DNA of 64,000 nucleotides from Deltaproteobacteria bacterium (GTDB lineage: Bacteria > Desulfobacterota > Syntrophia > Syntrophales > UBA2210). Every line of letters starts with the position of its first letter. Positions within the stretch are counted from its first letter, which is position 1. Of the stretch, positions 46,472 to 55,558 are shown one piece after another. The stretch is from contig JAFGTS010000022.1 of assembly GCA_016933965.1 (NCBI GenBank), forward strand, positions 1 through 64,000. Direction: 5' to 3'. Below the pieces are notes generated by a model. It searched no databases and was not told the DNA's origin. It worked only from the letters and a program-made list of their open reading frames with translations. The translations under genes and the position numbers were made by a program.

Positions 46472-47380
46472 TTAAAAGAGATACTTCCGCGGATTGACAA
46501 AGACACCGTCGACGCGCACCCCGTAATGGAGATGGGGTCCCGTGCTCCTGCCCGAATTGCCCACGTATCCGATGATATCACCGCGCTTCACCTTCTGTCC
46601 CACGCCGGCGGTGGATTTTTTCAGGAGATGCCCGTAGCAGGTCGATATTCCGCTACCGTGATCGATAATGATCATGTTACCCATATCGGTCTCATAGGTT
46701 ATCTTTTTCACCTTCCCATCCGCCGGTGAAACGACTTCTTCGCCGATCCGGGTCGCTATGTCGATGCCTTTGTGAAACTCTCTGTTCCCGGTAAAGGGGG
46801 ATATCCGGTATCCGTATTCAGATGTCACCCACCCGATGACAGGCCATATCGAGGGTATGCCGGCAAGAACCGATTTCTGTTCTTCGAGGAACTGGTGGAG
46901 CTCTCTGAAACTATCCTGCTGAACAGTAGCCTCATCGAGAAGGTCATCCATGCTTTCATGGATCTTTTCAATCAATTCATCATCCATGCGGGCTGCGGGC
47001 GATTCCGAAAAGTAATCTTCCCTGACGGAGCCGCCCACTCCCAGGAAATCATTGCTTGAGTGGGGTTCCTCGAGGTTGGTCATGATCCGTAATTTCTTAT
47101 CGAACTGGCGAAGCTCCTCCATTTTCTTCTGAAAATCGCCCACCTTGTCGGCAAGCACGCTGATCTGTTCTCTCTGGGTTGCGCTGATCTCGCGCAAATC
47201 ATCCAGTTCACACAATTTGTCCCTTGTATTGATATACTCGTTTGCAAGGAAAACAAGCGCGAGAAGAGAAACGACACAAAGAATGATAATACCGGTGAAC
47301 AGCGTCGAAGACACCCGCAGCTTGCGTATGGTTCCTTTTTTTTGAGGTATGAGCAGAAGAGTATAATATCGCGTTCCCAC
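46472..47380 (-). CDS. membrane-anchored M23-family peptidase
   Basis: 302 residues. An N-terminal helix (about 30-50) anchors it, a coiled-coil region follows (about 55-100), and a LytM/M23 domain ends the protein: WVTSEYGYRISPFTG, FHKGIDIAT (zinc ligands H and D of HxxxD) and HLHYGVR (HxH). All metal ligands are present, so it is predicted to be an active endopeptidase in peptidoglycan remodelling. The GTG at 47380 has AGAGGAG upstream, better than the GTG at 47425. Confidence 0.88.
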   Translation of the reverse strand: MGTRYYTLLLIPQKKGTIRKLRVSSTLFTGIIILCVVSLLALVFLANEYINTRDKLCELDDLREISATQREQISVLADKVGDFQKKMEELRQFDKKLRIMTNLEEPHSSNDFLGVGGSVREDYFSESPAARMDDELIEKIHESMDDLLDEATVQQDSFRELHQFLEEQKSVLAGIPSIWPVIGWVTSEYGYRISPFTGNREFHKGIDIATRIGEEVVSPADGKVKKITYETDMGNMIIIDHGSGISTCYGHLLKKSTAGVGQKVKRGDIIGYVGNSGRSTGPHLHYGVRVDGVFVNPRKYLF

Positions 47381-47428
47381 TGCAGCTCCTCTTTCGATAT
47401 TTTCCTGATTGCCCCTCGATGTCACGAA

Positions 47429-47456
47429 AAATTATCATAGATCGGACAAATGTCAA
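47429..47456 (-). promoter_or_regulatory. possible promoter for the M23 peptidase gene
   Basis: Minus-strand TTGACA (47451-47456), then TAATTT (47429-47434) after 16 nt, or GATAAT (47431-47436) after 14 nt. The -10 element is ambiguous. Confidence 0.42.
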
Positions 47457-47598
47457 GCAGAGATTCAATCGTGCCGGATGAATCAGGGAGCCATCATATT
47501 GAATTCACACTGTTATTGGCGGCAGTCACGGTACGGCGGGGAATTTCCATCCCGCGACACCGACCGTTTTCCTGTTGTTCGATCCGGCAACCCGTTTC

Positions 47599-49545
47599 TC
47601 AGGCCTTTTTCTCGACCATGATCAGGGGCTCGCCCACGTCAACCTCGTCACCGGGCGATACGGCCACATCCGTCACGCGGCCGTTGATCTCGGATATGAT
47701 ATTGTTGAGCATTTTCATGGCCTCGAGCGTGACAAGCACCTCGCCGGCGGATACCTCGCTCCCGACTTCAACGGGAACTTCGTTCACCACTCCCTTGATC
47801 GGCGACCTCACATCACCGGCCTGCGCCAGTTCGCTGATCTCCTTCTGGGTAAGCGAGACCTTCCGTTCCTTCTTTTCTCCTTCGCTCTCAAGTTCGGTCA
47901 GGATCGGTTCCGGGTGGTGATCGATAATGAGATATGTCACGGCATCGCCGCCCTTTGTCCTTCGCTGCGGTCCGATCTCGATCCGGTGATGTTTGCCGTA
48001 GGCATCGGTAAAATCAAAGCGGTCTCCTAGGGTAAATCCGCCTTTTCTGAACCATACCGACGGCGGCAGCACCCAGGTCTTTCCATACTTTTCCTCGAAT
48101 TTGAAAAAATTCACCGCGTCGTTGGGATGCTGCAGGTAGAGGACCAGTTCATCGTCCGTCGCCTTCCTTCCCAGGCGCCGTTCAAGCACCCGCCGTTCGA
48201 TGTCGAGATCGACATCCTCTATCCGCTGATATCCGCCTTCGTTTTCAAGGATACTCTTCCAGGACGAGCCGAAGACCGTCTCGTAGATATCATCGCCGGG
48301 TCGGTAAAAAGGAAGTTCCCCGTAGCGGCCGAGCATCAGATTTTTCAGATCGTCGTTGGCGTCCCGGTATCGCTTCCCCTTCAGGACGTTATTGACGGCG
48401 GTCGTCCAGAGTATCTGCGAACCGGGTGTCACGCTCCACCAGTTACCCAGCTCCACCTGGACCCTCGGCAGTTCTTCCTGAAGTATCTGCGGCATCAGGT
48501 GCAGGAAACCGCCCTTGACGGCCTGCTCAAAACTGGAACCCGTTGCGCCGCCCGGCAATTTATGAACCTGAACGGTGGGATCGAAGCCGAGGAACTGGGA
48601 CTCAAAGTCCTTGTAATGCTCCCGTTCCGGGCGGAGCCTGTTCGACGTGGCGACCACCGCATCGCGATCGATACCGGCCGCTGTAAAGCCATACTCCTCA
48701 AGGGTTTCCAGAACTGTCAGTACAGGAGGAGGTCCGTAAAACCCGGTAAAGGCATGATCACCCGCGTCGGCGATCCTGGCACCGTTCCTGACGGCCTCCA
48801 CGATCCTGCCGATATCGTTACCATCGGTGTTATGCCCGTGATAATGGATGATCAGCTCCGGATACCGGTTGAGGATCGCCTTCACCAGGTCGCCCATCCG
48901 CTTCGCCGTTCCCAGCCCGCCATGGTTCTTGATGCAGAGGATGATCTCTTCACCGGTCACGGCAAGGATCTCGCCGACCTTGCGCACGTAATATTCATCG
49001 GTATGTTCCGGTCCCGTTGAAAAACAGATCGACGGCTCACAGATGCACCCTGCCGCCCGCACCTCCTCCAGAACGGGAACCATGTTGGGAATATAATTCA
49101 GGAAATCAAAGACCCGCCACACATGGATGTATCGGGCGAAACTCCGGACCGTCAATCGAATGACGTTTTCAGGATACGGGCGATATCCGAAGAGGTTGAT
49201 ACCCCTGCAGAGCGTCTGAAACATGGTGTCCGGCATCTGCGTCCCGAGTATTTCCAGCTTCTCCAGGGGGTTTATCTGCTTTCGCAGCATATCGACATGG
49301 ACGGACGCACCGCCGGATATCTCGATCGTGAAATAGCCCGCATTATTGCGTTCCTCCGCGACCAGCATCTGCGTATGGGGCATGATACGATTTTTAAAAT
49401 CCGACTGGGACAGGTCGCGCTCCGTATTGGTGATCAGGTAATCCTTCGCCCGACGGATCTTGTCGAGAACCGTCGCGGCCCCGCCACTGTGGAGGTCTTT
49501 CGGTGTAATTCGTTCATCCTGTGTTTTCTGTGGTGAGCTCATCAT
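47599..49545 (-). CDS. biotin-dependent carboxyltransferase subunit with biotinyl domain (PycB/OadA-like, divergent)
   Basis: 648 residues. A DRE-TIM/carboxyltransferase core: RDLSQSDF keeps RDxxQS (metal Asp), CIKNHGG keeps the carbamylated Lys, and HYHGHNTDGND keeps the HxH pair, but around them the usual KDMAG and HDTSG are altered. It ends in a biotinyl domain with EAMKM (biotin Lys about residue 611). Acts with the biotin carboxylase subunit just upstream to carboxylate a keto acid, likely pyruvate; 2-oxoglutarate or decarboxylation of oxaloacetate are alternatives. Starts MMSSPQ, 53 nt after its partner. Confidence 0.85.
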   Translation of the reverse strand: MMSSPQKTQDERITPKDLHSGGAATVLDKIRRAKDYLITNTERDLSQSDFKNRIMPHTQMLVAEERNNAGYFTIEISGGASVHVDMLRKQINPLEKLEILGTQMPDTMFQTLCRGINLFGYRPYPENVIRLTVRSFARYIHVWRVFDFLNYIPNMVPVLEEVRAAGCICEPSICFSTGPEHTDEYYVRKVGEILAVTGEEIILCIKNHGGLGTAKRMGDLVKAILNRYPELIIHYHGHNTDGNDIGRIVEAVRNGARIADAGDHAFTGFYGPPPVLTVLETLEEYGFTAAGIDRDAVVATSNRLRPEREHYKDFESQFLGFDPTVQVHKLPGGATGSSFEQAVKGGFLHLMPQILQEELPRVQVELGNWWSVTPGSQILWTTAVNNVLKGKRYRDANDDLKNLMLGRYGELPFYRPGDDIYETVFGSSWKSILENEGGYQRIEDVDLDIERRVLERRLGRKATDDELVLYLQHPNDAVNFFKFEEKYGKTWVLPPSVWFRKGGFTLGDRFDFTDAYGKHHRIEIGPQRRTKGGDAVTYLIIDHHPEPILTELESEGEKKERKVSLTQKEISELAQAGDVRSPIKGVVNEVPVEVGSEVSAGEVLVTLEAMKMLNNIISEINGRVTDVAVSPGDEVDVGEPLIMVEKKA

Positions 49546-49598
49546 CCCATCCTGTCGGCACACTTGCCACGGTAAGCGTGCATGCCCTATTTCAACCG

Positions 49599-51062
49599 TC
49601 AGTAAGCGTAAGTGTTCGTCTTCTTCGCGTGGATCTCTGCTACGAGGCGGGCGATCCTGGCAACCTCCCGCTCCTTTTCCGGATAATCAAAAACGTTGCT
49701 GTGGGTTTCCAGATAGGAGGTATCAAAGGTTCCCTTCTGGAAATCCGCGTCTTCGCAGATGTTGAGATAGAAGGGAATCGTTGTTTTCGGACCCACGATA
49801 AGAAAATCATTGAGGGCACGCTTCAGGCGCTGAACCGCCTGCTCCCAGTTATGCCCACGGATGGTCATTTTAACGAGCAGCGAGTCATACTCGGTCGGTA
49901 TCTTGTATCCCTGGTATGCCATACCGTCAAGCCTGATACCGGGACCCCCCGGAGACTGGTAGACCTCGACCCGCTTCCCTCCCTCAGGCATGAAATTATT
50001 TTTGGGGTCTTCGGCGTTGATCCTGACCTGGATGGCCTTTCCCAGCAGGTGGAACCGGACTTCGGGTATCTCAAGCCGATGTCCTTCCGCTATCCGTATC
50101 TGTTCCCGCACGATATCCACGCCGGTAAGCATTTCCGTGACGGTATGCTCCACCTGGAGCCGCGTATTCATCTCCATGAACCAGAATTCATTCGTCACGG
50201 AATCGACCAGGAATTCCACAGTCCCGGCATTGAGATATCCGGCGGAAGCCGCGGCTTCTACGGCCGTTTTATGGATGGATTGCAGAACATCCATGGGGAG
50301 GTCCGCCGGCGCGATTTCTATCAACTTCTGATGGCGGCGCTGGATCGAACAATCCCTGGTTCCCAGATGTATGACATTCCCCTGTGAGTCCGCCAGTATC
50401 TGGACCTCGACGTGACGCGGCCGCTGTATGTATTTTTCCACATAGACATTATCATCGTTGAAGGCCGACCGCGCCTCCGCCCGCGCCTGCGGCACCTGGG
50501 TAACGAGTTCGTCCCTGCTGCCGATCTTTCTGATCCCCCTGCCGCCGCCTCCCGATGACGCCTTCAACATGAGGGGGTATCCAACCCGCTCACCGAAGGC
50601 CACAGCTTCCGCGATCCCCTCTTCACCCTTTGCAAGGTTGTCGGTTCCCGGAATGGAGGGAATACCCGCTTTTTCCATGATCTGGCGGGCAATGATCTTG
50701 TTCCCCAGGTTTCGGATGACCTCAGGCGGCGGTCCGATGAAAATCAGCCCCGCCTCACTGCATGCCTGGGAAAAATCCGGATTCTCCGCAAGGAACCCGT
50801 ACCCGGGATGGATCGCATCCGCCCCCGTTTTCCGGGCGGCCCATATCATTCGCTCTATATCAAGGTAATCCTTTCGCGGTCCGTTCCCGATAAGTATCGC
50901 GTCATCGGCGAATCTGATAAAGACCGACTCGTTGTCGGGCCGCTCATAGACTGCAACAGCAGTGAGACCGAGTTCCTTGACGGTCCTGATGATCCTGAGG
51001 GCTATTTCACCCCTGTTCGCCACCAGAACCTTCCGTATCTCCCTTCTTGGCTGCATTTCCAC
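49599..51062 (-). CDS. biotin carboxylase subunit (PycA/AccC-type)
   Basis: 487 residues. RKVLVANRGEIALRIIRT, HPGYGFLAENPDF, the ATP-grasp loop SSGGGGRGIRK and FMEMNTRLQVEHTVTEM are intact, so it should carboxylate biotin with ATP and bicarbonate. The extended length beyond about 450 residues (QKGTFDTSYLETHSNVFDYP) is typical of pyruvate carboxylase subunit A rather than acetyl-CoA carboxylase AccC, and the partner gene supports this. Confidence 0.92.
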   Translation of the reverse strand: MEMQPRREIRKVLVANRGEIALRIIRTVKELGLTAVAVYERPDNESVFIRFADDAILIGNGPRKDYLDIERMIWAARKTGADAIHPGYGFLAENPDFSQACSEAGLIFIGPPPEVIRNLGNKIIARQIMEKAGIPSIPGTDNLAKGEEGIAEAVAFGERVGYPLMLKASSGGGGRGIRKIGSRDELVTQVPQARAEARSAFNDDNVYVEKYIQRPRHVEVQILADSQGNVIHLGTRDCSIQRRHQKLIEIAPADLPMDVLQSIHKTAVEAAASAGYLNAGTVEFLVDSVTNEFWFMEMNTRLQVEHTVTEMLTGVDIVREQIRIAEGHRLEIPEVRFHLLGKAIQVRINAEDPKNNFMPEGGKRVEVYQSPGGPGIRLDGMAYQGYKIPTEYDSLLVKMTIRGHNWEQAVQRLKRALNDFLIVGPKTTIPFYLNICEDADFQKGTFDTSYLETHSNVFDYPEKEREVARIARLVAEIHAKKTNTYAY

Positions 51063-51141
51063 CTTCCTGTCGTAGCGTATTACAAAGCGCGGTATACTAC
51101 CCGGACCTTACTATCATGTCAAGAAAATAGGAGAGGGGGTA

Positions 51142-51370
<229 letters not shown>

Positions 51371-51382
51371 GCCCCGATCATC

Positions 51383-52531
51383 TCAAATGTAGTTATACAT
51401 GATCGCCTTCAGGTCTCTCTCGAAGGCATCGGGCTCCGTGTTCCTGTAACGGTCGACAATGTCCTTGAGGGCATCGTAAGTGCGGCGCTCATCCAGGTCG
51501 TCGAGTCGGCGGTATATTCCACGCCGTCGTCCAAGCTGGTAAACCCGTCGCTTTTCTTCCGGCATGTCGCAGTAACGGTCAATGATCCCCAGAAGCCTTT
51601 CACGGTCCTCCGGAAGCTTCCCCTCCAACTCCTCCAGAAGGTTCAGGATATGATCGCTGACGACGGTGCTTTCAATGCCATCAAGGTTTTCAATGAAGAG
51701 GCGTATCTCGCGAACCATATCATCATCACTGAGCGGAATGAACTGCCCTTCATCCATCATGCGGTACAGCTCCGTTCCGGGGATCGCCTGGACCGACCGG
51801 AGGCGGATGAAATCGGGGTTTATCTCATTCATGACCCGCGCCGTTTCGACGGCGTGCTCGCGCGACCAGCGTTCTCCTCCAAGGCCCGGCATAATGTACT
51901 CGGACAGGGATATGCCCGCTTCCACCACGTTACGTCCGCCGGCCACATGCTCGGCCGCCGTCACACCCTTGCGAATGAAGGCAAGCAACGGGTCGTAACC
52001 GGTTTCCATACCGATGTGCACCCGGGAAAGTCCCGCGTCACGGAGCGTCTCGAATTCTTCACGGCTTTTCCGGGCCGCCGTTTTTGAGCGGCAGTATGAA
52101 GTGATCCGGGTTACTGACGGGAAGGCTTCCTTGATGAAGGAGATCACCTGCGCCAGGTCATCGGTCTTTACTACCAGCGAGTTGGCATCCTGAAGAAAGA
52201 CCGATTCCCCGCCGAAATAGAGCCACGCGGCAATGCTGCGGTAGCTGTCATTGAAGAGGGCCTCGTTCGCGAATATCCCGGCCACGACGGCCCGAGAAAC
52301 CGACCCGCCTTCACCCATCTTCCACGACAGGGACCTGATATCATCGGCGATCCGCCGGGCGCATCTGATATCTTCCTTCACATCCTCGATGGACCGTATT
52401 TCGAACTTCGTTCCCCGGTAACAGCGGCAGAAGGCACATTTATTCCAGGGACAGTTCCTCGTCACGCGGATCAGGAGGCTTTTCGCCTCACTGGGCGGTC
52501 TGATGGGCCCCTGTTCAAATGAAACGTTCAT
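51383..52531 (-). CDS. radical SAM protein, CX4CX2C type
   Basis: 382 residues from MNVSFEQGPIRPPSEA. The cluster motif NCPWNKCAFCRCY gives Cys at 27, 32 and 35. GMETGYDPLLAFIRKGVTAAEHV and EYIMPGLGGERWSREHA are typical of the Elp3/MiaB-like barrel; RAIPGTELY-like VQAIPGTELYRMM follows. No auxiliary domain or substrate is recognised. A frame start 11 codons earlier has no better ribosome binding site. Stands between the carboxylase genes and the permuted phosphoglycerate mutase. Confidence 0.8.
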   Translation of the reverse strand: MNVSFEQGPIRPPSEAKSLLIRVTRNCPWNKCAFCRCYRGTKFEIRSIEDVKEDIRCARRIADDIRSLSWKMGEGGSVSRAVVAGIFANEALFNDSYRSIAAWLYFGGESVFLQDANSLVVKTDDLAQVISFIKEAFPSVTRITSYCRSKTAARKSREEFETLRDAGLSRVHIGMETGYDPLLAFIRKGVTAAEHVAGGRNVVEAGISLSEYIMPGLGGERWSREHAVETARVMNEINPDFIRLRSVQAIPGTELYRMMDEGQFIPLSDDDMVREIRLFIENLDGIESTVVSDHILNLLEELEGKLPEDRERLLGIIDRYCDMPEEKRRVYQLGRRRGIYRRLDDLDERRTYDALKDIVDRYRNTEPDAFERDLKAIMYNYI

Positions 52532-52566
52532 AGTTTTACCTGCCACTAACTTGCGTTCTATCACTT

Positions 52567-52729
52567 GACATCCCTGTTTAAACGGCCATTGAAACGTTTT
52601 TGCAATACATCTCGGCGAAGCGGAGGATAAGCGATCTCAACTGTCTGAGCCGCAGGCGAGTTTTGAGATCGCCTGAAGCAAGCCGTTAGATGTATCAAAA
52701 ACGTTTCGGGCCGGTGAAAAAGGGATGTC
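52567..52729. repeat. 163-nt nested inverted repeat
   Basis: Three nested stem arms: GACATCCCT (52567-52575) with AGGGATGTC (52721-52729); AAACGTTTTTG..ATACATCT (about 52593-52612, with a CA bulge) with AGATGTATCAAAAACGTTT (52688-52706); GCGATCTCAA (52631-52640) with TTGAGATCGC (52663-52672). No open frame of note. Fits a dispersed palindromic (MITE-like) element or a structured RNA. Its left part includes the 20-mer also at 14281-14300. Confidence 0.8.
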
Positions 52730-52782
52730 ATGGATCACAGGCCGTTACTTGTTTCTGAACATCATAAGCACTGAGTAATATA

Positions 52783-54375
52783 TTAACCCTTTGCGGAAAA
52801 ATCAATCACCGGTCTTCCCTCTCCGTAGACAAGCATGCGATAGGTCTTTTCTATCCGGTCCCAGTTCTCTTCCCGGTCCATGGACCAGTAACGGCCGATG
52901 ACGGAGGCGACCACCCCGCCGCCCAGTTCCCGGCATTTCTGTTCGATCTTCTCAATATATATGGCGCCGCTTTCCGGTTTCTCCCCCCTCCGCCCGAGCA
53001 TGGCATGGATAAAGAAGTCCCTCACACCCTGCCGCCGGGCCAGTTCCATCAGGGCATAGAGATGGTCAACGGAACCATGGGAACTGAAAAAAGACACGAT
53101 CCCCATCAGGTGCAAAGCGCCGCCGCTGCGTTTGCATGCATCGATGACCTTAAGAAAAGCATCATTGTTGAAAAAAGAGCCGTCCGCTATCGCCCGGTCT
53201 ATCCTGACCCGATCGGAATATACCCTTCTTCCCGCACCGATGTGAAGGTGCCCGACCTCGGAATTTCCCACCATCCCCTCAGGAAGCCCCACCGCTATGC
53301 CGGAAGCGGCCAACCGCGATACACTGTGACGGCGCATCAGGTCGTCCATCACCGGTGTCTTGGACGCGGCGATCAGGTTTCCCCGCGTCTCATCGTTCAG
53401 ACCCCATCCATCAAGGATGAGGAGCATCACGCGCTTCGACGGAGCGATGTGTTCATCAAGGAGCAATGTGTTCCCCGTCATGACCGCCGGTTTTTCTATT
53501 CCAAAGATCTGCAGGATCGTCGGGGCGACATCGGCAAGTTCACCTTCCTTCTTAAGATTCACCTGCCCTGTTCCCGTCACGACCATGAATGGCACGGGCG
53601 AGTCCGTATGGCCCGTGTCGATTGCGCCGTCGGGATAGAGCCACTTTTCCACCGTCCCATGATCGGCCGTCACGAACGTCGTAACTCCGGCCCGCCCGGC
53701 TTCATCCAGGAGGATCCCCGCCGTTTCATCGACAACTTCGACGGCCCTCCTGATCGCACTTTCATTTTCAATATGTCCCACCACATCGACGTTCGGAAGG
53801 TTCACGACGACAAAATCATAGGTCACGTCACGGAGGGCGTCGATGACCGTGGAACGGATCTTTTCTATGGACATTTCAGGGGCTTCATCGAAGAGCACGA
53901 CATCCTTTCTGGTGGGAAGGATCGATCGTTCCTCGCCCGTGAAAGGCTGAAAGGATTTCCCGTCAAGGAAGAAGGAAAGATGAACGGCTTTTTCCGCCTC
54001 CGTTATCTTTATCTGCCGTTTTCCCCGCTGAGCCAAAACCTCGCAGAGGCTGTCACGGACCTTCCCTTCCGGTGGAAAGGCGACCTTTACGGGAAGGTCC
54101 TCGTGATACTGGATCATCGTCGCGTACCCGAGACGGAGGTCGTTTTCGACGGGAAATTCGTGAAAATCCCTTTCAACGAGGCTTCGCGTCAGTTCTATCT
54201 CACGCTCCCCCCGAATGTTGTAGAAAATGACCGAATCCCCCCGCCTGATACGGCCCACCGGATTTCCCCCGTCATCCGCGCGAACGAGAGGCTCAAGCGT
54301 TTCATCATCCTTGTCCGGCCCGTAGGATCCGCGGACGGCCCGGGACATGCAAAGATCACGTGATGCGTCTGTCAC
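52783..54375 (-). CDS. circularly permuted phosphoglycerate mutase (GpmI family)
   Basis: 530 residues. The normal second half of GpmI comes first: FYNIRGERE (R55, R58), EAEKAVH (K129), NVDVVGH (D197, H201), TADHG (D238, H239), GHTDSPVPF (H256), to VMTGNTLLL. Only then follows the normal N-terminus LLILDGWGL (D322) with GMVGNSEVGHLHIG (nucleophile S372), H433 and GRYWSMDRE (R495, R501), ending YGEGRPVIDF. The metal and Ser residues are all there. SDGGVHSH reads SFFSSHGS and LDGRDTPP reads LGRRGEKP, so substrate loops differ. GTG start with AGGAG 6 nt upstream. It should interconvert 3- and 2-phosphoglycerate, or a related phosphoester. Confidence 0.85.
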   Translation of the reverse strand: MTDASRDLCMSRAVRGSYGPDKDDETLEPLVRADDGGNPVGRIRRGDSVIFYNIRGEREIELTRSLVERDFHEFPVENDLRLGYATMIQYHEDLPVKVAFPPEGKVRDSLCEVLAQRGKRQIKITEAEKAVHLSFFLDGKSFQPFTGEERSILPTRKDVVLFDEAPEMSIEKIRSTVIDALRDVTYDFVVVNLPNVDVVGHIENESAIRRAVEVVDETAGILLDEAGRAGVTTFVTADHGTVEKWLYPDGAIDTGHTDSPVPFMVVTGTGQVNLKKEGELADVAPTILQIFGIEKPAVMTGNTLLLDEHIAPSKRVMLLILDGWGLNDETRGNLIAASKTPVMDDLMRRHSVSRLAASGIAVGLPEGMVGNSEVGHLHIGAGRRVYSDRVRIDRAIADGSFFNNDAFLKVIDACKRSGGALHLMGIVSFFSSHGSVDHLYALMELARRQGVRDFFIHAMLGRRGEKPESGAIYIEKIEQKCRELGGGVVASVIGRYWSMDREENWDRIEKTYRMLVYGEGRPVIDFSAKG

Positions 54376-54534
54376 GGCTCACTCCTGTCGGTCAATAGTC
54401 CCGGTAGTAGTATTACAGTGCGTCCTTCTTGTCAAATGTTCCGGAAGCGGGACGAACATGCTTTTCGGTTGAAAACGGGCGATGTCCGTGATAACGGTTT
54501 ATCTTCAATAATCAGTGGAATATGCGCATTACCG

Positions 54535-54924
54535 ATGAGTGACAAGGGCTATGAAAAAACCCAGGAAGAAATACTGAAGGAACGGGCCGAGGTCCTTTTC
54601 CGAACGGGCCGGATGCTGTCCGACGCCATCAACCGGGCACGGGATATCGAAAAGGACATTGACGAAAAAATGAACATGCTCAATGATCGCGTCCGAAACG
54701 GATACGTTGATAGCATCAACGGTCTGTGCCGGGACATTGATGAGCAGATCAACCAGTTCAACGAAGCCCGTGAATACGCAAAGATTCGGTATTACTACCT
54801 GATCGTGACGAGGGAGGCAATGGGGTTCCGGCGGCATGCCTGGGTGGAAAACATCTATCGAATTCCCAACAAGAAAAAAAATCTGAAAAGAAACCAATGG
54901 ACCGGTATGCAAAACGAAGGCTGA
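54535..54924 (+). CDS. small charged coiled-coil protein, unknown
   Basis: 129 residues from [12 protein letters not shown]. The N-terminal 90 residues are a charged helix or coiled coil ([26 protein letters not shown]), followed by a basic tail ending [11 protein letters not shown]. No family recognised. The frame runs 39 codons further upstream to 54418, but that part has no helical character and this ATG is the more natural start; its binding site is weak. Its stop overlaps the pcm start. Confidence 0.5.
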   Translation: MSDKGYEKTQEEILKERAEVLFRTGRMLSDAINRARDIEKDIDEKMNMLNDRVRNGYVDSINGLCRDIDEQINQFNEAREYAKIRYYYLIVTREAMGFRRHAWVENIYRIPNKKKNLKRNQWTGMQNEG

Positions 54925-55550
54925 GAATGGTCGACGCTCAGCTGCGTTCTCGGGGAATACGGGATAAGCGTGTTCTGGAGGCCATGGGAAAGATCCCCCG
55001 CCATCTCTTCGTCGATGAAGGCTTCCTCGAACGGGCCTACTCGGACAATCCTCTTCCCATCGGGGAGCACCAGACGATCTCGCAGCCCTTCATGGTCGCC
55101 CTCATGACGGAAGCTCTTGAATTGAAGGGATGGGAGAAAATACTTGAAATAGGAACTGGCAGTGGTTATCAGACGGCGATACTCGCCGAACTGGCGGACC
55201 GGGTATGTTCGATCGAACGGATCGCCCCCCTCGCCTCGCGGGCACGGAAGGTCCTCGATACCTTACAATACCACAACGTATTGATACGGGTAGGCGACGG
55301 GACCTACGGGTGGAGCGAAGAGGCGCCCTTTGACGGCATCATCGTCACCGCCGGGGCCCCCGATGTCCCGGTGACGTTGAAAAAACAACTGACCGTGGGA
55401 GGCAAACTGGTGATCCCCGTGGGAGACCGACATATCCAGTCGCTGCTGCGGGTAACGCGTCTATCCGAGGACATGAGCGACACCCGAACAGAGGACCTCG
55501 GCGGGTGCCGGTTCGTCGACCTCATAGGTGAACATGGCTGGAAAGGCTGA
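54897..55550 (+). CDS. pcm: protein-L-isoaspartate O-methyltransferase
   Basis: 217 residues. [21 protein letters not shown] at the start (in parts), then [14 protein letters not shown] is the SAM site, and [21 protein letters not shown] is the active-site segment. Repairs isoaspartyl residues in damaged proteins. The ATG at 54897 keeps the family N-terminus; ATG 54927 with AAGG is an alternative. Followed after 8 nt by a YqaA-like membrane gene and then an NlpD-like gene, echoing the pcm-nlpD neighbourhood of enterobacteria. Confidence 0.93.
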   Translation: MDRYAKRRLRMVDAQLRSRGIRDKRVLEAMGKIPRHLFVDEGFLERAYSDNPLPIGEHQTISQPFMVALMTEALELKGWEKILEIGTGSGYQTAILAELADRVCSIERIAPLASRARKVLDTLQYHNVLIRVGDGTYGWSEEAPFDGIIVTAGAPDVPVTLKKQLTVGGKLVIPVGDRHIQSLLRVTRLSEDMSDTRTEDLGGCRFVDLIGEHGWKG

Positions 55551-55558
55551 CCTTCCTT

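Noticed and set aside
45353-46729. 458-residue plus-strand frame opposite secA
   Set aside because: Antisense to SecA, whose motifs are complete; long antisense frames are common in GC-rich genes.
53005-54363. 452-residue plus-strand frame opposite the permuted mutase
   Set aside because: Antisense shadow; no recognisable family, while the minus strand shows GpmI motifs.
52783-54375. Permuted mutase as an assembly or frameshift artefact
   Set aside because: One uninterrupted frame covers both halves, it has its own AGGAG-GTG start and a single stop, and no sequence duplication marks the junction. Not excluded without reads.
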